A DNA stretch of 61,499 bases from an uncultured Flavobacteriales bacterium (GTDB lineage: Bacteria; Bacteroidota; Bacteroidia; Flavobacteriales_D; Parvicellaceae). Below are positions 56,787 to 61,499 of the stretch, in pieces. Below the pieces are notes generated by a model that saw nothing but the letters and a program-made list of their open reading frames with translations, had not been told where the DNA came from and searched no databases. How positions within the stretch are numbered: position 1 is the stretch's first letter; each line of letters opens with the position of its first letter. The DNA lies in the NCBI GenBank assembly GCA_905480225.1, contig CAJQPO010000061.1, positions 1-61,499 on the forward strand, written 5' to 3'. The translations under genes were made by a program, and so were the position numbers.

Positions 56787-57554
56787 CTACTCTTTGCGTT
56801 CATTACTTTTTTTAGTAATGATGTATTTTATCTTAGTTTGTGCCGAGTGGCCTTTGGCGCTCTCCATCTCTTGTTGTCGCAATTGACCTTCAAAATCAGG
56901 CGGATCGATCCCCATCTCTTCCTCTATTTGCCACATGTATTTTTTTCTTTGTGGTCCTTGTTCGCGATACCAAAATGCTAATAAAATTCCTGCAGCAGCC
57001 CCCCAAAAGTGCCCTTCAAACGATATAGAAAGATCTACATAATGACTACCTAACAAATAATCAAAAGGCAAAATTCCCCAAATCATGCTACCATATAGAA
57101 ATACTACAATCATAGATAATCCCATTAGACTTATATTCTTTCTAATCAAACCACTAATAAAAATATAGCTGGCTAAACCGTAGATGATACCACTGGCACC
57201 AATATGAAACACATCTCTGCTAAGACACCAAAGCCAAAGTCCTCCGATAAGCCAGATACCAAAAAATACCCTCCATGCAATTTTTTTATAGAAATAAAAC
57301 AGTGCCCACAACAACACAAACATGGCCGAAGAATTATTTACGATATGCTCATAGCTATAACTATCATGAATATAGGGCGAGAACAAAACCCCCAAAAGTC
57401 CCATTCCTGTTCTTGGTTTCACACCGTAATGATATAAATTGAGCGTGTAATTCCAATCTATCAACCATACAACCCAGCAAATCGACAAGAAAAGTAACGG
57501 TACCCTAGTTGCCCGAAACATCTCCCCAATATCTGATTTTAAATTTTCGGACAT
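56787..57554 (-). CDS. Rhomboid-family intramembrane serine protease
   Basis: This 255-residue protein has six or seven membrane helices. The catalytic serine is S121 in HIGASGIIYG (GxSG), and the partner histidine is H182 in FEGHFWGAAAG, so the active dyad is complete. Rhomboids cut membrane-anchored proteins within the bilayer. The C-terminal 55 residues are a charged cytoplasmic tail. It lies 26 bases after the DjlA-like gene on the minus strand, probably in one transcript. Confidence 0.88.
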   Translation of the reverse strand: MSENLKSDIGEMFRATRVPLLFLSICWVVWLIDWNYTLNLYHYGVKPRTGMGLLGVLFSPYIHDSYSYEHIVNNSSAMFVLLWALFYFYKKIAWRVFFGIWLIGGLWLWCLSRDVFHIGASGIIYGLASYIFISGLIRKNISLMGLSMIVVFLYGSMIWGILPFDYLLGSHYVDLSISFEGHFWGAAAGILLAFWYREQGPQRKKYMWQIEEEMGIDPPDFEGQLRQQEMESAKGHSAQTKIKYIITKKSNERKE

Positions 57555-57580
57555 TACTTTTACAATATCAAGAATGAAAA

Positions 57581-58300
57581 TTACTTGATTCCCCGTTCTT
57601 TTTTTATGGTTTCATAAGCATCTTGAATCTTTTGGAATTTTTCCTTTGCACCCGTTTGAAATTCTTCACCCAAATGCTGCACTTTGTCCGGATGGTATTT
57701 TACTGCAAGTTTTCTATACGCTTTTTTGATGTCTTCCTCTGACGCATTTTCAGACAATCCTAGAATTTTATAGGCCGTATTAGGATCTTTGTAAAACATG
57801 GCCTTTATTGACTCAAAATCTTGCTTAGCAATGCCTAAATAATCTGCAATAAGTTGAACCATTTTAACCTCGGCCACCGACACGTGTCCATCGGCTTGAG
57901 AAATACCAAATAAATAATGCAATAGCTGCAGCCGCACTTCAGGGTTCAAAGATTGCCGAATATCTGCACAAGCCTGCTGTAAAGGCACCTCTCTCTTTAA
58001 AATATCCTTTAATTCAAGTAAATACCTACTACTAGTTGCTTCACCAAATTGTTGTACAAAAAATCGCTTTACGTAGTCAAGTTCTGACTTCAATACTTTA
58101 CCGTCTGCCCGCATCATTGCTGCAGACAATAGCATCAGGCTGGTTGGAAAATTACTGCGCATAACCCGTTGACGGTAAAAGTCCTCATAACTTCCGCCAG
58201 AGAAATTACTTCGAGACCTGTTTGCTCCTGAACTTCCTGAAGAAAAAACTTGTCTAATAATTCCAATAACAATTAACAATAATAGCAGCTTTGTAAACAT
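57581..58300 (-). CDS. DjlA-like co-chaperone (TerB + DnaJ domain)
   Basis: This 239-residue protein has an N-terminal membrane helix (about 3-18), a TerB-like helical domain (about 50-165, with acidic turns [13 protein letters not shown] and [13 protein letters not shown]), and a C-terminal J domain with the HPD motif at 203-205. This is the DjlA architecture: a membrane-bound partner that stimulates DnaK. It is the first gene of the pair with the rhomboid protease. Confidence 0.85.
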   Translation of the reverse strand: MFTKLLLLLIVIGIIRQVFSSGSSGANRSRSNFSGGSYEDFYRQRVMRSNFPTSLMLLSAAMMRADGKVLKSELDYVKRFFVQQFGEATSSRYLLELKDILKREVPLQQACADIRQSLNPEVRLQLLHYLFGISQADGHVSVAEVKMVQLIADYLGIAKQDFESIKAMFYKDPNTAYKILGLSENASEEDIKKAYRKLAVKYHPDKVQHLGEEFQTGAKEKFQKIQDAYETIKKERGIK

Positions 58301-58337
58301 AATTGCCTCAATCTATTTATTTGTTTATACTTGCACT

Positions 58338-58766
58338 ATGCCTGTTTTGGCCCCTGCATATCCCATTATTCCACCAGCAATCGTATCTGGAAGTGTATAC
58401 CTATTCACAACTGAATCCGGCCTTGAATATGAAGTGCGGTTTGCACGAAAAAAAAACAATTTATTGCATTGTTCTATTGCCTTTGGCGTTCTGAATGAAG
58501 AGTATGAAGGCGAAGAATACATTGTCGTGAACAAAGGCGAAGTTTTTAGAGTAATGGCTACAATTGTAAAAGTAGTACAAAAGTACATCACTGAACACCC
58601 TAATTTAAGATCATTTGAGTATTCCGGCGAACCAACCGATAAAGAATTAGATGATGGGCCAAGTAAACGAATGAATTTATATGATCGGTACTTACAACAG
58701 ATTTTTGGCGAAAAATGGGAATGTAAGCGTAAAGGCAATAAAATGATTATCACAAAATTAATTTAA
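58338..58766 (+). CDS. Conserved hypothetical protein
   Basis: This 142-residue cytoplasmic protein has alternating short strands (SGLEYEVRFARKKNN, IAFGVLNEEYEGEEY), a helix VFRVMATIVKVVQKYI, and a conserved-looking C-terminal block LRSFEYSGEP followed by SKRMNLYDRYLQQIFG. I have seen similar 'F.Y.G ... KR..LY.RYL' patterns in small Bacteroidota proteins of unknown role but cannot name a family. It is divergent from the DjlA-like gene, 37 bases away. Confidence 0.6.
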   Translation: MPVLAPAYPIIPPAIVSGSVYLFTTESGLEYEVRFARKKNNLLHCSIAFGVLNEEYEGEEYIVVNKGEVFRVMATIVKVVQKYITEHPNLRSFEYSGEPTDKELDDGPSKRMNLYDRYLQQIFGEKWECKRKGNKMIITKLI

Positions 58767-58861
58767 CTGAATTAAACCGGCTTCAAATTAAGACCAATTC
58801 TGTAAGATTTACAATGTTTGTTCTGATAAGAAGTGTTAAAAAGAACAATTTAATGATTGTT

Positions 58862-60055
58862 TTACGGTCTTTTACCGATTCCTGCAACGAGCTGTAAATA
58901 CACTCCCTTGTGCACTCGGTTGTTCCAATGATCTTCACGGTCGTAAAATCCATTTATTCGCAGCTTTACATCCGGTTTAATAATGTAACCGAAACTCGCT
59001 ACAGCAGAATAGTCAACAATGGTCTGTTTGCTTTCGTAATCATGAAACAAACCCGTGTATTGACAAAAGCTAAACACCCATCTCTTTGCGAAATTATAAT
59101 CTATACTATTATTCATGTGACTAGTCACCATATTTCTACCATCCTGGTAGTGATTCGTTCCCAAGGTAACCTGATTGCCAATCTTCAGTTGAGTTCCTAT
59201 TTTATAAATGTGTTCTACCCCAATTCTATCTATAAATACCGTACTGTCCAGATTAAACTGATCTCTGATATTTCCTGCAACTAAAATAACACCAAATTCA
59301 GACGTTTTATAGGTCGGTCTTCCTATTTGAGCAATTGTAAGAAAAGTATTGTTGTATTTCAAATTTCCAAATACCGGGTTTAAATAAGTTTCTTGATTGC
59401 TTCGGTCTTGCACACCCATAAACATAATTGTACCCTGAGAGCCCGAGCCATTGAAAAGCCATCCTCCACTGGAAACTTGCAAGGTTATGTCCAAACGTGC
59501 GTTAGGATCTTTTCTTAATGGAGCTTTAAAAAACCATCCTAAATCCCACCAGAAGCCTAAATCTCTCACCTGAAGAGAATTTCTATTCATAAAATTACTT
59601 TCCGCATCAATTCTGGGACTATGTCCGTATTCGACTCGTTTATTACCAAGAAAAAAATTCACTCTCCTTTTCTTAGTGCCAAACCCAATCCAATTGTCCA
59701 TTAACCGCAATTGAAAGGCCCCAGTACGATTAACGCCGTAATAAAAAGGATCGTAATCTACCGAGGCAGCCACGCAAGCATTTCGAATACTGAATTTTCT
59801 AATGTATCCTTTTTGCAAGGTTTTTCCTGACCTGAAAAATCCTTGAACAGTTAACCTATTTCGAATTCCCTTGGAGCCAGGCTTCCAATCATATCCATCT
59901 CCCTGATTAATAAGACCGCCAGAAAGATTCAATTGCGAATACAAAAAACTTGTGGGTTGTTTTTTAAATTTTATTGATGTCTGAGAATTCCCTGTTACTG
60001 AGAACAAAATCAACAAATTCAATAATACAATAGTGCTATATAGTAACTGCCTCAT
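58862..60055 (-). CDS. Outer-membrane beta-barrel protein (possibly Wzi-like)
   Basis: The 397-residue protein has a signal peptide (ending GNSQ) and alternating amphipathic strands throughout, with an abundance of Trp/Tyr at strand ends (DLGFWWDLGWFF, KRWVFSFCQYTGLF). It reads as a single-domain beta-barrel of about 16-18 strands, somewhat like capsule-assembly Wzi proteins, but I see no decisive motif. It follows the large unrecognised gene at 10 bases, so the two are probably one transcript. Confidence 0.6.
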   Translation of the reverse strand: MRQLLYSTIVLLNLLILFSVTGNSQTSIKFKKQPTSFLYSQLNLSGGLINQGDGYDWKPGSKGIRNRLTVQGFFRSGKTLQKGYIRKFSIRNACVAASVDYDPFYYGVNRTGAFQLRLMDNWIGFGTKKRRVNFFLGNKRVEYGHSPRIDAESNFMNRNSLQVRDLGFWWDLGWFFKAPLRKDPNARLDITLQVSSGGWLFNGSGSQGTIMFMGVQDRSNQETYLNPVFGNLKYNNTFLTIAQIGRPTYKTSEFGVILVAGNIRDQFNLDSTVFIDRIGVEHIYKIGTQLKIGNQVTLGTNHYQDGRNMVTSHMNNSIDYNFAKRWVFSFCQYTGLFHDYESKQTIVDYSAVASFGYIIKPDVKLRINGFYDREDHWNNRVHKGVYLQLVAGIGKRP

Positions 60056-60065
60056 GTTTCCGTTT

Positions 60066-61499
60066 TTAGTAGTTAAATAATCTTCTTCGCACTCTTAATT
60101 GCTCTACAAAATCTGAAGGTAATTTAACTCTTGCCATCCAGACGGGAATGATCCGTTCGTAAGAAAGAACGTGAATCGTAACAATATCTCTTTCGATATC
60201 GTCATAAGAAACATATACCTTTTCTACCCCTTTGAATTGATTATTCACCCAGTTACCTGTTTTCTTGTCCACTAAGTACAAATAGGGTTTCTTGTCATCC
60301 GGATATTGAGATGGATCATAACCCATGGAATGAGGAGTAGATTTATTTCTAATATTTGTAATGTAGGTATTGACTCCAAACAAAAAACCACAAAGAATTT
60401 GTTCATTCATTAAAGCTAAGTCAACATTTCCGAGAACAATTTCATAAGGAGCATATTCACCACCAATTCGAATTTCAGAATAGAGCTCAGAATCACTTGT
60501 TTTAACGGTGGTGATTTTCACATCATCAACATGCTTAAGCCATTGCACATAAAACGGTTCATTATCCGCAGTGTAAAAGCCCCTATCCTTAAACCTGGTT
60601 AAAGGCAATTCTGTATCTAAAACGTTTTTATAGTCGTACTCTTTTCCCGACAAAATCAAGCCAAATTGCTTTTTATAGTATTCCTCTGGATCTAATGGAA
60701 CTATTTTTCGCTCACTCTTATGGCCAACTTCGACTATTTCCGTTTCCAAAACACTCAAAAGAGGCCCACGTAAAGATGAAAAATCTACTTTAACACTCTC
60801 CGCTTTTTGGCTAAGTTCTTCGTAGCTAAGATCAACAAGGCTAAGATCAAAATTTGGATTTTTCAGACTCAAAAGATTTTTATAAAATTTCATTGGCACG
60901 TTAAACCAACTGTGCGCAATTATTCGTCTTTGATTCAAATGATTATCGCTTTTTCGTCGCTTCTTATAATCTGTATAATCTTCTGCATCAATCACAACTT
61001 CCCACTTAGTTGGATCCAGACAATTGTTGACCAATTGTATCCTGTATATTCGGCTAAGAGCATCCGCGTACTCTTGCGGTAAATCTGCAGATTCTTCTAT
61101 CGAAAACTCATTTCTCCATCCACGGAACTGAACACCAAATCGATTGTATTCTTCAGATAAAACCTCTGCAAATAACATGTCTCCAGAACAATCGTACCCC
61201 GGGGTAAGTTTGAATATATCCGTATTGTCCACAACAATTTTGTTGCCTGATCTATCGAGAAAAGAAAATTTGAGTCCCAGTTTATTTCTAAACATTTTTT
61301 GAGCAGGCTCAATAATTATCTTATCAAACACTAAGAAGGACTCACTTTTGTGATAAAACTCGTCCTTTTCACCAATGTCGTACTGATAATCTAATCCAGG
61401 AGAAAAAGCATCAATGACAATTTTATTGTCTGGATAGTCGGCGAAAAGGCGCCCTAACTTATCATTGCCAGTATCGTGGGCAAAGAAACTTGAATAGAG
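60066..61499 (-). CDS. Large protein of unknown function, N-terminus outside window
   Basis: The frame stays open to the right window edge (reading LYSSFFAHDTGNDKL at the edge), so the GTG at 61331 is not the true start. The visible 477 residues are soluble, rich in strands and charged residues, with motifs such as DIFKLTPGYDCSGDM, RRIIAHSWFNVPMKFYKN and SYERIIPVWMARVKLP. I recognise no family. Its linkage to an outer-membrane barrel suggests an envelope-related role. Confidence 0.6.
   Translation of the reverse strand, partial: LYSSFFAHDTGNDKLGRLFADYPDNKIVIDAFSPGLDYQYDIGEKDEFYHKSESFLVFDKIIIEPAQKMFRNKLGLKFSFLDRSGNKIVVDNTDIFKLTPGYDCSGDMLFAEVLSEEYNRFGVQFRGWRNEFSIEESADLPQEYADALSRIYRIQLVNNCLDPTKWEVVIDAEDYTDYKKRRKSDNHLNQRRIIAHSWFNVPMKFYKNLLSLKNPNFDLSLVDLSYEELSQKAESVKVDFSSLRGPLLSVLETEIVEVGHKSERKIVPLDPEEYYKKQFGLILSGKEYDYKNVLDTELPLTRFKDRGFYTADNEPFYVQWLKHVDDVKITTVKTSDSELYSEIRIGGEYAPYEIVLGNVDLALMNEQILCGFLFGVNTYITNIRNKSTPHSMGYDPSQYPDDKKPYLYLVDKKTGNWVNNQFKGVEKVYVSYDDIERDIVTIHVLSYERIIPVWMARVKLPSDFVEQLRVRRRLFNY

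Overview
The window looks like a chromosomal segment of an AT-rich member of the Bacteroidota, most likely a Flavobacteriales-type gliding bacterium (Crocinitomicaceae/Fluviicola-like by gene content; this placement is inference). The evidence is a gldF-gldG gliding/type IX secretion pair, several predicted type IX secretion (T9SS) cargo proteins with type A or type B C-terminal sorting domains, TonB-dependent receptors with carboxypeptidase-like N-domains, BshC of bacillithiol synthesis, and promoter-like TAnnTTTG boxes in place of a classical -10. No rRNA, tRNA, CRISPR array, transposase or phage gene was seen.

Layout. 1-5.4 kb is the end of a surface-polysaccharide cluster: three GT-B glycosyltransferases, a Wzy/ligase-like polymerase, a small membrane protein on the opposite strand and a GT2 polyprenyl-phosphate-type transferase. 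5.5-7.6 kb is the rny/zapA/coiled-coil group on the minus strand. 7.8-13 kb carries an M23 peptidase, a small secreted protein and a TonB-dependent receptor. 13.0-20.1 kb is a tightly packed minus-strand run of five genes: T9SS cargo, TonB receptor, glpK, glpD and an esterase. 20.3-31.7 kb holds two large T9SS type B cargo proteins, a helical protein of unknown role, an MFS-acyltransferase-ligase fusion and a small glucosaminidase-like protein. 31.7-40.2 kb holds bshC, two large PAS/GAF sensory proteins facing each other (one ending in a SpoIIE-type phosphatase, one with no output domain) and the YggS/PLPBP gene.

40.25-41.34 kb contains no protein gene. It carries four copies of a 70-nt element. 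Each copy has a promoter-like box at a fixed distance upstream, a pair of direct repeats exactly 21 bp apart further upstream, and a Rho-independent terminator hairpin at its 3' end. I read this as a tandem array of four small RNA genes under a common activator, and it is the most unusual thing in the window.

41.3-51.8 kb is mostly housekeeping: a HEAT-like protein, purC, phoH, a DUF62 SAM hydrolase, an ABM-like monooxygenase, lysA with a divergent ACT-like gene, gldF-gldG-DUF4340 and dnaN. 51.8-61.5 kb is mixed: a STAS-like/PAS protein ending in what looks like a dead histidine kinase, a DinB-like protein, a very small T9SS cargo next to a decayed T9SS tail, a two-gene SPFH/prohibitin unit, a rhomboid protease, a DjlA-like co-chaperone, an outer-membrane barrel and a large unrecognised protein cut by the window edge. 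All functions are read from sequence motifs by eye; no database search was possible.
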